A stretch of 64,000 nt of DNA from Atherix ibis (Eukaryota > Arthropoda > Insecta > Diptera > Athericidae). The DNA is taken from positions 73,648,868 through 73,712,867 of the forward strand of contig OY282607.1 in NCBI GenBank assembly GCA_958298945.1, read 5' to 3'. Shown piece by piece: positions 1-13,069 of this stretch (position 1 is its first letter; every line of letters starts with the position of its first letter). The translations under genes were made by a program, and so were the position numbers. The notes below the pieces were generated by a model. That model had not been told where the DNA came from and searched no databases. It saw nothing but the letters and a program-made list of their open reading frames with translations.

Positions 1-1280
1 ATATAAAGGATAATATAAATTTATTAATTAAAAATATATTAATTTACATAATGACTATTAATACACGTATTGCGAATAAAATAATATATATATGAGGTTA
101 TAAAAATATAGGAGTAGATCGAAATAATAATAAACTAGATTCTTGTAAGGTTTTTTTTTAAATTACAACTTGCTATAATTCTCATACTTTTAGTTGCTCA
201 CAAGATGGATATAAATCTGAAGAATCCTTCATAATTTATTTGATTTTTTTTTTGTATGAACATATATGATGAACATACAATTCTCCAATCGTTTTTTTAG
301 TAGATTCTATTTTCTCATAAATAATTTATGTTTTAATAAAAAATATAGAAAATCAATATTCTAGGATGCATACATCTACGTGAATATTACATATTGGATT
401 ACTCAATATATGTGATAGTCAAGTGTTGAAAAAAAATACAAGTGAAAATATCATAAAAACTAAACCTGTACAAATAAATTATTTATTAATATTTTTTAAT
501 AATTCAAAACTTGAAGAAAAACTACAATACTTCCAACTTTTAAGAAAAATATACAAATGGACATATCCAAATACTATAAATATTATTAAATTAAACAAAA
601 AAAGAATACTAAAATTTACTATAATTTAACAAAATAAATCAGTATTTCATACTAAAGTTACGAAAAAACAATTAAATTCCAATTGAATTTTCACTCAGAA
701 AAAATTGAAATATTCTTAAGGAAAAACTATTTTGAAAAGTATTCCAAGCGACTTTTAGCTTCATACCAAAATCTAAAATATTTGTTCATCTTGAAACAAA
801 TTGAAAATTTATTCAAGTGTAAAATAAGAAAGTAATTTATCATTTTGTTTTCTTATGCAAAAAATGTAACCAGATTAAATTTGATATTATGCACAAATAA
901 GCATAAACTCATATAAATAATATAAATTCTTATTATTACTTTTAATAAGAACAAAAAAAAACATTTAAACAATATAAATGTTGCATTTTTCGTATAATTG
1001 CTTATATTTTTCAGTAGTTTTGATAATACGATCCATCTAAATTTTATATTAACTTTTAATTATTAAACATGGTCTTAAACTTAAAACAATAATTGTTTTA
1101 TATTTAAAAACGTTAGTTGAGCAGAATACCGGCTATAGCAGAGAAGTAACGAGACTGATATCACTGATAAAGATGTGAGAACAATTGGATTTTCCCTCCT
1201 CATAGTTAGTATATTTGTCCCGCCTAGTCCAAGTTTTGAGCCCATTCGGTAATTATACGACCTTAAAGAACACGATAAGT
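1..1280. other. AT-rich noncoding stretch
   Basis: Very AT-rich sequence with homopolymer runs. The one open frame (423-629) starts at TTG, is almost all Lys/Asn/Ile/Leu codons, and looks like AT composition rather than a gene. I see no splice-supported exon, RNA gene or transposon end here. Confidence 0.6.
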
Positions 1281-1284
1281 GGAG

Positions 1285-1850
1285 TTGTGTTTTTATTGTT
1301 CGTTACGAGAAATGGAACCGAAATTGGTAGCAACTATGTGCCATTAAATTTTGTGTTGAGCATGGTGAAACCGCATGTCGTCTAATAAGTTGGATCGAGT
1401 CTATATGTACACATACACATATGAGTAACATTCCGTATTAGAAGCACAAGTTTGTCAATGTCATAAAATATTTTGTAGCTGCGAGAAAATAAAAGAGGCC
1501 ACACACCTAAAACAACCTGTTAAAGAAATTTTTTAAAAAGAAGTCCTTGAGAGGCCTACAAAACGGTACTTTATATGAAATCGGATATTGGAATCGCTTA
1601 GATATTCCACTATGTCCCGCGGCCATCTCCATCAATAAGTTTTTGTAGCAAAGAAGGATTTCTACAATTACCCAGGTTACTCAGCATCCCTATTTTAATT
1701 TATCGGATCTCAGTCCCTGTGACCCGAAGAAATGAAATGCGCTTCAATTGAATTATTTCAAAACTGCTACGAAGAGTGGAAACAACATCGACGCGAATCC
1801 AAAGTTGCCCAAGGGTACTTAATATTATTACTTTTTCACATTGGTGTTAA
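1285..1850 (+). mobile_element. decayed mariner-like transposon fragment
   Basis: Less AT-rich than its flanks. Near 1311-1380 the conceptual translation resembles the mariner N-terminus: a Met-Glu start, then a CAIKFCVEHGE-like stretch. Near 1690-1800 it resembles the mariner C-terminus: a Ser-Pro-Asp-Leu-Ser-Pro-Cys-Asp-like segment, then an NCYEEWKQHR-like stretch. Many stops and frame changes lie between. I found no clear terminal inverted repeats, so the limits are approximate. The assignment rests on short motif resemblance only. Confidence 0.5.
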
Positions 1851-4385
1851 AATATAGAATAGACCAATAATTGGTTTACCTCACAGAATATTTTATTGGC
1901 CCATATTTTAACACCATAAGCCTTCTAACTTAGGGTTTAGATTATTCTAAAATCGTTGCATGTTGGATACTATAATTAATGTTTTGTTCGCATGCCACTT
2001 AATTTCACTGTATTTTTAGTCTAAAAATAAAATTTAATATAATTTTGAAAAAAATGACAAGTCTTCAACTTATTATCTAAGTTTATTTTTCTTTAATCCA
2101 ATATCCTTCAAGAAAGAAAATCAGTTTCTTAAACACAATGCGAAAAATTATAATAGCTCTTTATGATCTGAATGGAAGTTGTTTATTTGCTGTATTTTTG
2201 TGAGATTTATAAAATATGTTAACATTGTGCCTTTTAATTAATTGAAACGTCCATAAAATTTCCTCAAAAAAAATGTGCGTAGTAATTTACAAAAATAAAG
2301 GAACACAAGCTTTGTAAACTGTTCTACATCATAGACTAAGTACAAAATAGCCAATAATTTATTTGCTATATTTTATCCATAAGACATACATACATTCTTA
2401 ATGTAATATTTAGAGGCATATATATATTTTTTGTAAATCTATTCAATTTATTAAGAATTTTTATCTTAAGTTAAAGTATTAGATCATTTATGACTGAGCT
2501 ATACTTTGCTCACATTAAATACAAATTAATATATTTTTATAGCAAGTGTTACAGGTAATTTAAAAATAAATAAGTATCTACATTTTTGCTCTAATTTATA
2601 ATACAAATAATAGTATAGTAAATTATATTGGCATAAAAAATTTATAAAATCGATGTATCCATGTATAAATAATTTTTAACATAAATTGGGCTACTTTAGT
2701 ATGAAAAGACTTGTTGAAGATTATTATGAAAATTTTAATAAGTAGCCGGAAATATTCTTAAAAAAATGATTTTACGAGTAGCTTTATAATTTAAATAGTA
2801 AAAATATATACAAATAAACGTAGATACCATCTGTGAGACAGTACCCTAATTAAATAAGAAAAATACGGCCAAAATAATTGGTGCCCAACAGTAATTTGTG
2901 TTAGTCAGTAAAAACCACCTGGCAAAGATCCCATTGGTGGTACTACGCTTAATTCATAGAATATTTTACACACTCCGGAAAACCTCTAAAATACCAAACC
3001 TTAACTAAAAATTGAGGCCACAATGAACTTAAAGAAGACTAATGTGTTGTAATGAATCCCATTTTCAGACTTTACCATACGTTTCTGTATTACATACACA
3101 TATACTATATGATACGGAGTAGATTCTACTATACGTCTGTAGATAAATATGTACATACATTCTTATAATAAAAGTGGCTAAATGAATGAGGATGCTCTTA
3201 AAATGCATTATAATCAAATAGATTTTTATTTCCATGTCAGATAATTAAGTGTATTGAGATTATTTCTACTAAAAATGAATATTCTTGAATGTAGGATCCA
3301 TTTTCCAAATGAAAATCAGTTATTGTGATGAAAATATTTGAAATGTTTCTGCTCCAGTTTATATTTTTCTATTAGAATCTTCTTAATTCTACAGCAATGC
3401 AAAGAAGATAAATGGAAAAGTTCGGCAGACTGAATACAATTTCATTTCCTATCTGCACTGTAAAGATTGTGTGAATATTCAGACATAATGTCTTGCCTAA
3501 ATATTGTTATTTCATTAAAATAATAATAAAATTCTTATCATTCTTCTAGTTGAAATACTTTCAATTTATTTTATATATTTAACAAATTATTTTTGAAAAT
3601 TTTACTATTTTTATACTCTAGTTACCAAATTCTATACATATTCTTTCAAAGACTTATAATATTGTCATAGCATTAAAGCAGAGATATTATTTAAAAATAT
3701 ATTAAAAATTTCATATGCAAAATAATATTTTATTTTATTTATAAATTGAAAATAAGTAAGTTTTAACAGAACATTGATTTTAAGAAAAATAGTATGTGAT
3801 TTATTTAACATTTATTATTGATAGTTCTCAAATTTTTACGGATAGTGATGTTTTTTCCCCTATTTTCAGTAATTACTGATGAAATCTGAATATATAGTAT
3901 CATAAAATAAAGCAAAACATAATATGGCATAGTTTAAATAGTCTCTCATTCTTAAAATGATATAACTCAACATTGATCTCTCCCTCCCTTCCACAAAAAA
4001 CAGACCCAGATTTATGAAAAAAAATATTTTTTTACGTAAAAAAAAAAATATTTTTTACGACGATTCATAATTTTGTGTTTTAAAATATTTTTTTGGTCTG
4101 ATTTTTGCGTGCCATCTACAGAAAAGTGTATGTATGAAAATTATATTGTATAATAAGAACTTAATTTACCTTAAAAAATTATGGTTGTTTTGTTTTCAAA
4201 GTTTAACTTAAAAATGAATAAAAAGTTTGCAGAAATAGAAAAAAGGGCTAATATTAGTTAAACAATGTTTTTTTATAATTTGGTATTCTTAAAAAGACGC
4301 CATACCAAATATTATTAATATCTATTTATTATTTTAGTTTTAACAAGCATTATAAGTGAATTTCGTATATTAAATGAACAGTATT
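1851..4385. other. AT-rich noncoding stretch
   Basis: Roughly three-quarters A+T with long A and T runs, for example 4019-4075. No open frame of useful length or composition and no recognisable transposon ends. It could be intronic to the plus-strand gene whose last exon lies at 21429-22327, but nothing in the sequence shows that. Confidence 0.5.
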
Positions 4386-4389
4386 TAAA

Positions 4390-5165
4390 TAAAACAATAT
4401 CGGAAACCAAATCTAAGCTTGAAAAGTATAATGGAGACTCTTAGTCATCGTACGGAATGGTTTACTGAATGTCGGTATGGTCGTACGAGTATAAGTGACT
4501 CTGAGGGTCCAGGACATCCAATTTTGGTTACCACCTAAGAAATGATTAATAAAATTCATGATATTATTTTAAAACATCGTCGAATAAAAATGTATGAGAT
4601 AGCTGACATGGCAAACATCTCAAAAACACGTATAGGCAACAGTTACATAAAATTTTGGGTATGAGTTGTGTGGACATTTTGAAGCGTAATCCAAATGAAA
4701 TTTTGCATCGATTCATAACTGTTGATTTTTTTATCGATTCATAACATCAGAAACCAAAGTCAAATAATAAACTTCTACTAGCAAACGTGCACCAAAGGAG
4801 GCAAAAACAGTTCTACCGGCAGGAAAGGCTACTGTTTTCTGGGGCGCACATGGTATAATGTTCATTGACTATCTTGAAAAAGTGAAAACTATAATAAGGC
4901 AGTATTATGCGGCATTATTAGACTATGCAAAATCAAGGCAAAATGGCCATATTTGGCGAAACAAAATGCTCTTTCATTAAGAAAATGCACCCATGAACAC
5001 TTGTGTCATCGCCATGGCATTTTTCCATGAGTTAGGATACAAATTGCTTCCGCATTCAAAATATTCCCAGATTTAGATTTGGCTCAAAAATCGTACGTTT
5101 TATATGAGATACAAAAGACTGAAAAACGTTGGACTAACTATTTCAATATAAAAAAGTTATGTTAA
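4390..5165 (+). mobile_element. decayed mariner transposon (mauritiana-like)
   Basis: Conceptual translation of about 4800-5090, allowing stops and frame changes, follows the mariner catalytic core. A stretch reading roughly FSGAHMVMFIDYLEK is followed by an HIWRNKMLFH-type segment leading to an ENAPMNT block, where the usual Asp of the HxDNAP signature is Glu, then ELGYKLLPHSKYS and a PDLDLAQ end. The region from 4430 to 4520 looks like the N-terminal DNA-binding part. Several in-frame stops make it a dead copy. TIRs were not identified, so the ends are approximate. Confidence 0.75.
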
Positions 5166-5461
5166 AAAATAAAATGAATTTTACACATAAAATTATTTTT
5201 TTCTTGACAAGGCTAAGTACACATTTTAATCATTTAACACTCGTATGGGACTTAATTCGTACCAGAAATTACAGATTTTCTTAGTGGAACGTTATTCTTT
5301 TTAATTGATCTTATACTCGTATTTAGTGTATTCGTCTAAATCAGGGATGTCAAACTCATAGGTACACTTGGGCCAAACAAACAAGGTTTAACTTTAGGCG
5401 GGCCGCAAAAAAAAATCAATATCCATAGAAACGTATATTTATTTCGAATAATACCATGATA

Positions 5462-5504
<43 letters not shown>

Positions 5505-5519
5505 AAGAACAAGAAAAAT

Positions 5520-7311
5520 TTAATATTTACGTCCTGATACTTGACATCTCTTTTCTGCTATTATCTTTCCTATGTTTGCAGTGATAAGTTTCAACACTGA
5601 CCCAAGGTGAGCATCATTAATACGGTTTCTAATAGGAGACTTATTACCTTTCATTACTGAAAATAACTGCTCGCACCGATAAGTGCTACCAAACATGGAA
5701 ATAATTTCATATTCGAATTTTCGAGTATTTTCATACCTGGCTGGTTAATATTTGTAAAATTCAGACACGCCCACTTCAATGAATTTTGCTTTCAAATTTG
5801 AGTTGCATTGAATCTCGATCACCTCCATTTGCATATGGCTGGGTACTGAGTCAATACTTATTGAGAAAATCGGAGAAAACAAAAAAAATTTGTCTTCGAC
5901 GGAACTAAAATTATTAAACCTCGTTTCAAATTCAGTTGTTAAATTTGCAATTTTTTCTGCGTATTTTTGATACGAACAAGTATCATCTAAACTTGATTTG
6001 TTCATGCTGCATGTCGGGAAGTGCGTCAAATCTTCATTTTTAAGTTGTTTTTCCCAAAGAACTAGTTTACATTTGAATGCTTTAATTATGTCAAACATGT
6101 TCGTAATGATATAATCTTTTCCTTGTAACGATAAATTTAAATCGGTTAAGTGTTTTGTTATATCAACCAAGAAAGATAAATCTTGTATCCATATTGGATC
6201 GAAAAAAAAAATTAGGTCTTGATTTTTCGTTTTTAAAAACTGACATATTTCTTCTTGCAAATCCCAGAATTGTTTGAGAATCTTGTAGCAAGATAACCAA
6301 CGTACCTCGGTATAGCAGGACAAACCCGAATATTCACTATCTAACTCACTAAAGAAAGCAGTGAATTGACGCTGATTTAAATCCCGAGATCTTATAAAAT
6401 TTATAAATTTTTTTATATATGACAAAACATTCTCCATATTTATTACTTTCGTGCATAGAACTTCTTGATGTTTTGAACCGTGAATTTCACTAACTTTTTT
6501 TCTTAGTAATGCTACGAAGCCCTTGTTTTCCCCGGTCATTGATGGAGAGCCATCTGTAGCTACAGAATTTAATTTTGCCAAAGGTAGATTGTATTTCTGC
6601 AGAAGTCCGAAAACACAAGTAAATATATCTTCTCCTGTGGTAGTATCAGTCATCGGTATTAGTTCCAGTAATTCCTCAAAAATGTTAAAATTCTTGTCAC
6701 AAGAACGAATAAAACACTGCTAATTGAGCTTTGCCACTAATGTCCGTGCCCTCGTCACAGACAATGGAGAAACTTTCGAAACTAGATGATTTTGCTTTGA
6801 TCTGATCACTTAAATTCGCGGCTAAATCAGTAACTCTTTCCGCAACTGTATTTCGAGACAATGAAATTGATTGAAAAGCCTTCACATTTCCAGGACAAAC
6901 AATTTCTCCAGCTTTCATTAGGCATTCCTTGATGAAATCACCATCAGTAAAAGGCTTCGAATGTTTAGCTATCAACTCGGACAAGACGTAGCTTGCATGT
7001 ACCGTCGCTTCACTTTCTTGCAATACTTTACTAAAAATGGACTGTTGCTTTTTCACTCCTTACTTGAGCTTTTTCTACTTTTCTTCTCTCATTAATCCTT
7101 CGTAATTGTTATATTTTGATTGGTGTTGTTCGTAATGACGTTTAATATTATATAACTTTGGTACATTAATAGTATTATTACATATCAAGCAGATTATTTT
7201 ATCTTTTATTTCACAGCAAAAATATTCTAATTCCCATTTTACTTGGAATATTCTATGTTCGTCAGCGATTTTTCGTTTAATTTTTCTACCACTTGGTTTT
7301 GATATAGACAT
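5520..7311 (-). pseudogene. hAT transposase pseudogene (GTF2IRD2/Charlie-like)
   Basis: The frame starts at ATG 7311. The N-terminal piece (7311-7075) has a CLIC..H..H zinc-finger-like region. The middle piece (7056-6697) has CDEGTD, the likely first catalytic Asp, before a beta-strand-like AQLAVF. The third piece (6653-5745, whose frame can be followed back to about 6695) has VATDGSPSMTGENKGF, with the second Asp, and TEVRWLS. After the stop at 5745 the reading continues to an STYRCEQLFSVMKGNKS block, holding the conserved Glu and dimerisation region, and ends near 5520. Breaks are in-frame stops between 7075 and 7054, a frameshift near 6697 and a stop at 5745. The family resembles host-annotated GTF2IRD2-like proteins of hAT origin. 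The protein would not be made intact. Confidence 0.9.
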
Positions 7312-7448
7312 ACTGAATACAAAGGGCTGGAATAAACACGGTTAACAAAAAATAATAAAACATTTTAATAAAATATTAATGTTAACTTACCAGAGAGACG
7401 GAATAACTGCGATTGATATGAATTAAGTAATAATTAATAATAAAGCAA

Positions 7449-7470
7449 AGTGCATGCACGTGCATGCACT
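7449..7470. repeat. 22-bp perfect palindrome inside the hAT element
   Basis: The sequence equals its own reverse complement, built from two TGCATGCA units around a central CGTG/CACG core. It lies upstream of the hAT transposase ATG, in the presumed promoter or leader. Confidence 0.85.
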
Positions 7471-7914
7471 AATATATCGTACAAAACTACGCGATCTCCA
7501 CTACTCTCTCATTTAGCGCAGCTAAACGAGAGTGAAACACAAACGTCAAAATTTAGCTAGCATTTATCTTTGATTATTGTTCCGTGCAATTAATTGTAGC
7601 TAAAACCAAAGTGAAATCGCGTGGAGACTTGTCAATGGAGACTTTGTTTTCACTCTCGAGCTGCGTACTGCCCGGCGAAATCGTGAGCTAAATTTTTCGT
7701 GTTCGATTTAGCTAGCTAAAAATCGTATGAAAATTTATCTTAGCTCGAGCTGCATACCGGCCTTTAGCAGTAAACATTTCATTTTTTTCTTCGTCGCTAT
7801 GTTATTTAATTATTATATATAATTATTTGCCGATATATTGGCCGGGCCGCAAAAATATTTGTTGTGGGCCGCATGCGGCCTGCGGGCCGCGAGTTTGACA
7901 TCCATGGTCTAAAT

Positions 7915-8375
7915 TAAGATGTTTTACAACCGCGGTAGATCTATCTCTTCCTGCTAAGCGATCTAAGATATCTGTACTTTTTTAAAGCTATTTTTAGTAA
8001 CATTGATATTGGAATATAAATTGTGACTGCTATGACAATTCAGGCCATTTGGCGATGACTAAAGAGCACTCCAGCAATGCTACTAGCTAGACTCGAACTC
8101 AAGACTGCTAGGTTCTAGATGCAGACATCTCATTGTCACTAAATCAGAACACGACAAATATTTTTTTATTTACATAATTAACAAAGTAAACAGCTATCAA
8201 CAGAATAAACAGCGCAATTATACACTTTACCACAAGTCTAATTTAATATATCATTCTAGACGTAACCTTCGAACATATAGTTTAGTCTTAAACACCTACT
8301 TTAATTGAGATCTAGTTTCAAATGACACCTAAACAGGTCTTTTTTACAACAATATTATTTTATTTTTATATAACA
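7915..8375. other. noncoding spacer
   Basis: Mixed-composition spacer between the hAT right target duplication and the next mariner relic. No gene or repeat end seen. Confidence 0.5.
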
Positions 8376-8379
8376 ATAT

Positions 8380-9018
8380 AGTCCCCATTTATATTGTATA
8401 TCGGCGTTGTTGCCACTCTTCGTGTAAATTGTGGAAGCTTCGACTGGAATTGTTTTCAGCTCCTCGGTTATACTTCTTTGGATGATATCAACAGAAATAT
8501 TTTTTTAATCTTGGGGAATAAAAAAAGGTTCAATGGACTGAGATCAGATAAATAGAGAGACTTGACAACTACACTAATTCCTTTTTCTCACTTGTTGATT
8601 AAGATGGTCGCGTGTCATGGTGGCGCATCCAAGTGACTACAATGTCTGATCTTTATTAAAAACTTACTTGACAGTTTTTTCTGGATATGCGTCTTTCTTT
8701 ATTTTTATCAGTTTCCAATGTTAAAAGCCTCCATCTGAGATACGATCGTCTTCCACAGCTTTTGCACTTGATAAGACTCGTTGCAATTTGATAACCCATA
8801 GACTCGTTGCAATTTTTGTAACTCAAACTCGCGGATTCTTCAAGCTTAATACAAAATTTAGTGACACATTTTTGCTCCAAATTGCGTTGTTCCATTTTTC
8901 ATAATCCACTACAAAAAAAACAAATTTATTTATCATGTACTACACATTCTAAGAGGAACTAACATACAAACTATGTCGCTCTCAGTTAAGCCATTCTCAT
9001 TAATTTTCTGCCACTCCT
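8380..9018 (-). mobile_element. decayed mariner, same family as 17237-17954
   Basis: Shares the CTCCTCGGTT..., GACTGAGATCAGATAAAT... and terminal TTTTCTGCCAC motifs, in the same order, with the element at 17237-17954. At 8440-8600 the match is to the C-terminal coding part read on the minus strand. The right end (about 9000-9018) matches the TIR of the other copy. The minus-strand open frame 8895-8656 starts with an N-terminal-like piece (MEQRNLEQKCVTKFCIKLEE), typical of mariner starts, but is interrupted. The left end is not clear. Confidence 0.65.
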
Positions 9019-9999
9019 ATATATATATATACATATATTCCATTTTCTTTTGATAAGGATAATCTATAATATAAAGTAATATCAAAATTATATATTAGAT
9101 TGAAGCAGATATTAGAAATTTTAAAAAGACACTTACTCTTCTATTTCTTATAAATACGATCAATGCATTATCAAATAGAGCATGAATTTCGATTACTGTA
9201 CCAAGAATATTTCATTACAATTTCACAATTTTTTGCTACGTAGTCATCCAATGTTAATATCGATTTCAATTTAAAAATTTTATTTACTCTTCCGAATCCA
9301 GAAATAATTAATCCAAAGAAGCTTTTATAAGAACTTTTTCTTTGACGAAAACGAAAAACATTTTTGAGGATGGTTTATAAACCATTGAAAATCTCTATTT
9401 ATCTTTTTTCTTAATCAGAAATGGTTTTTGTGATTAAGAATTTATGATTATTCGCTATTTATTTTTTGAAAATATTTTATTTATTTTGCTATAATATATA
9501 ATATCGTCAACTGCTTAGATAATTTTTTTTTTACATGTATGTACATATGTGTTTACAACAACAAGTATAACAACTTTTATACGTATCATATATATAAGCT
9601 TATTGGCTAATCAATTATTTAAAATTTGTAATAATTCAATAATGCTTTACAAATTCAAGAGTAAAATATTTCAGCTTAACTATATACTAATATTAATTTA
9701 TTCTTTTATATACATTTTAATATTTACTTTGTCAATTCAGAATACTTTATTTTCAAGAAAGATTATGTCAGTAAATTATAATCATAATCTAAGAGTTTTA
9801 TTATTTAGTATAATGTTTTTATAAAGAAAATTTTATTTTCTTATGTGTAATTTATATTTGCTTCTGAACAAAATATAGTTGGTCTTGTCTAAAGCAATGA
9901 TAAACAATTGATTATTCTTATAAATATAAAGTTATAAGTTATTGTATACGATAAGGATAAATATTTCTAATAAGTTTATAATTAGGATTTTTCAACAGA

Positions 10000-10062
10000 T
10001 TTTTTTTGTAGCTTATAAAACAGACCATATTATATGATCTATTTTATAAGCTACAAAAAAAA
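10000..10062. repeat. 31-bp-arm near-perfect inverted repeat
   Basis: Left arm 10000-10030 and right arm 10032-10062 pair with only two C/T mismatches around a 1-base centre. The core motif is TTTGTAGCTTATAAAA. It may be a small palindromic element or a folded insertion. No target duplication was obvious. Confidence 0.85.
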
Positions 10063-10287
10063 GACTAAAAAATGGTTTTATTTAAAATAGCCTTGCAACA
10101 GTCCTCCATCTATTTTCTACTCCATGTTATTATCGCACAGAAGAATCTTTGACCGCAGATGGCAAAAAGATCTTTCCCAAAGATATGTTATCTCATCTAT
10201 ATACAACATCTGTCGAAATCTTTTTTACGGTTTCAAGATATTTTACTAATATAATTGTTAATCATTGTTAAAAAAAAAGCGTCAACT

Positions 10288-10404
10288 CTAACGTAAGGTT
10301 TTTTCTGGTTATGCGTATTTTTTACAAACAAAGTTATCTTTCTACATTGTTTGTAAAAAAATACTAACGTAAGGTTTTATCTGGTTATGCGTATTTTTTA
10401 CAAA
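10288..10404. repeat. 41-bp direct repeat flanking an inverted segment
   Basis: Copies at 10288-10328 and 10364-10404 share CTAACGTAAGGTTTT and CTGGTTATGCGTATTTTTT, with one T/A difference. The bases between include TTTACAAAC and its inverse GTTTGTAAA, so the copies surround a small stem-loop. Confidence 0.8.
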
Positions 10405-13069
10405 TAATAAATATTATTAGAAAGTCATCTAACTTTTAGTAAAAATCAGAAAATTATTCATTATTTTTTTTTAATGTTATTTTATGGGTTTCTTTATGAA
10501 TATTTTATATTTTTATTCTCTACTTTAATCAAATATACACGTATAACCATAGAAATAAATTTTCATCATAATATCAATTATATGAAATTTACTATTGTAT
10601 AAACGTAATAAATTAATTTTTATGTTAATAGCAATTTTACCAAAAATTATTTATGAAATGCAAAAGTTTTTTAATTAAAATATTTAAAAGAATGCGTGCA
10701 TTTTATGTGATTTATTTCAACACATACACACCTTCCACATTGTCAATTGTTACAGAAGAACGTGAAAACTTTACAAACTAATTAATGATACTTTGAGTTC
10801 TGAGATCTTTTTACAAATAGATTACTATGTATATATTCAAAGATATAGCAAAATATTTACAATATATAAAAGCTTAAGTTTTAAGATAATATATTGTACT
10901 ATATTTATGTTATACATTCGTATTTATATAAAAACTCGCTTATATTACTTATATAATTTAGAATCTACATAAGTGTTAAATAAAAATAGTATAATAAATA
11001 TGTAGTAAATATGTTTGTATATAAAAATATGTATTATCTAAGTAGAGTAATAACTTACATATTAGAAATTTTAATTCAGAAAATGTTATATTCTCAAGCA
11101 AAAGTTCATCTTCTGATGATATTCCAATTTATTTCTTTATGCGTTCGTTTAATTTTCCAAATTTTGAATGTGACATTGTTTACTCACATCTACTGAAAAA
11201 CTTTACTACCTCTTCTAGAACACTAATATAACATACATGAATGCTAAACATTCATTTTCGCACAAAAATATATTTACTCGTTTATAGTACATACGTTCAT
11301 TCAAACATACATGTACACGTATGTATACAGATGCCTCTGTACGTCTACAAGTTTTTATGGAATTTCCATAACTTTAAACTTTCTGAGCTTCCATTTTTTC
11401 AGGTATATTCAAAGTCCTGAAAATGTGAACTACAGGTAGAAAAAAGGAAAATATTTTTATATTCGTAGGTGAATGTATTCATGTGAGACAACCATTCAGA
11501 AACTGTGCATTCCTTAAATATAAGAATGAATGAATATATGTAGATACAGGCAAGTACAATGTATACATACTTATATAAGACCACGAATATGGCATATAAA
11601 ATGTTTCAAAGATTTTTCGCACAAAGACCTGACATTCCATATTATCCTCAACCTCCTTAAAATTATCCAGTCTAATATTATATACATATGTATAAATCTA
11701 TGGCTAACCATATAAAATGTTACATATATACTTTGGAAAGTATATCATCTAAAGAATACCATACAAAATCCTATGCGTCCTTTTCATCATATTTTTATAT
11801 ACTTGATGAAAGAATTTTGTCTTTCGGACATAAATTTTTCGCAGTGATATATCGAATTTATGCGACATATAGAATTATAATGAAAATTTCCTAAATCTAA
11901 CAACTAAAAGATTTCGAAAAAAAAAAATTCCTTTGCATTCTTTTCCACGATTCCTTTATTGTTTGGATAAGAAAATATCTGTTTTATATGAAGAATAAAT
12001 AAAACGTTGATGAAGTCGTCTATAATCCAATTTGAGGTACTAAAAGACAGAATTGGTTAAACCAGAATATTTAAAAGAAGAAAATAAATCAGGAAGAAAC
12101 AAAAATAACTTTATCCAGATGTAAAGTGAAAAGATATGATAAGAAAAAAATACAATAATAATACAAATGTTATAATGAAAATGACCGAAAAGGAGGTTGA
12201 AATTCTTATAACTTTGTTTGATTAAAATATACAAACTAATACTTGTACAGATAGTCACTTTTTCTATTAAGGAACACCTCAAATCTTTTGTTGTTATTAT
12301 TGCATGGTATGCCTACTGCTACTTATTTATGTTCTTGTATACTTACTGTCCGTTTTTCATACTCTTATAAGGACTGATTATAGTCCTTTTGATGACACTG
12401 TATACGACTTAAATAAATATGGATACATATGCTACACATAGTATTATATATGCGTACATCTTTATTTTTATATGTTTCTTTTATCTTTCTATACGCATAT
12501 ATATATATATATGTATAAGCAATAATAAGCTTAAGCAAATATGAAGGTATAAAACTTATTAACCTTAAGATGCTGTGTGATCGACCATAAGATAATAATT
12601 TTTTTTTTACGTAAACTCTATGTCAAAGTTTTTACTGAAAATCGAAATGTTATTCTTTATAAACTTTATGAATACTAAGAAATACATATAAGAACTAAAT
12701 ATATGAAAAATATTTAAATTATTTTTATATTGTAAAAAATGATAATATTTTGTTTGATGTATATTCTTAAATAATCTATAATAGAGATTTTGACTGATAA
12801 ATATATTTGTGTATGAATATAAATAGGATATAAAAAAATCAAATATATCAATTATAACTATTGGAAAATTAATAGTTATAAATAAATCGTAATACAAAAT
12901 TGAACTTATTTTTGAAATGACAAAAAAAAGTAAATTGCTAATGGATGTATCGAAGAATAATTAAAAATTTGGTGAATTTTTGCACCTATTTTAATGTTTG
13001 AAATTTGCACTTCACTAATTACTTACAAATGAAATGGAAAATACTAAATTATATTTTTATGTATATATT

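Larger units (their letters stand above)
5342..7906 (-). mobile_element. hAT transposon, complete ends, 8-bp target duplication
   Basis: The ends are a 16-bp terminal inverted repeat: CAGGGATGTCAAACTC at 5342 and the complement of CATGGATGTCAAACTC ending at 7906, 15 of 16 matching. The element is flanked by a perfect 8-bp duplication GTCTAAAT (5334-5341 and 7907-7914), the length typical of hAT. Just inside both ends are GGGCCGCAAAAA-type subterminal motifs, and GC-rich GGCCGC repeats lie near the right end. An (AT)n run lies at about 5466-5501. The 2565-bp unit carries one broken transposase gene on the minus strand. The region 7440-7790, upstream of that gene, holds GC-richer inverted motifs that may be a further nested insertion. 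Confidence 0.93.
9019..13069. other. AT-rich noncoding stretch
   Basis: About 4 kb with no exon or transposon I can support. The short open frames here (9549-9824, 11011-11196, 11688-11894, 12040-12282, 12607-12897) are Ile/Phe/Tyr/Asn/Lys-rich products of AT-rich DNA. It contains a large hairpin (10000-10062) and a 41-bp direct repeat (10288-10404), listed separately. Confidence 0.55.
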
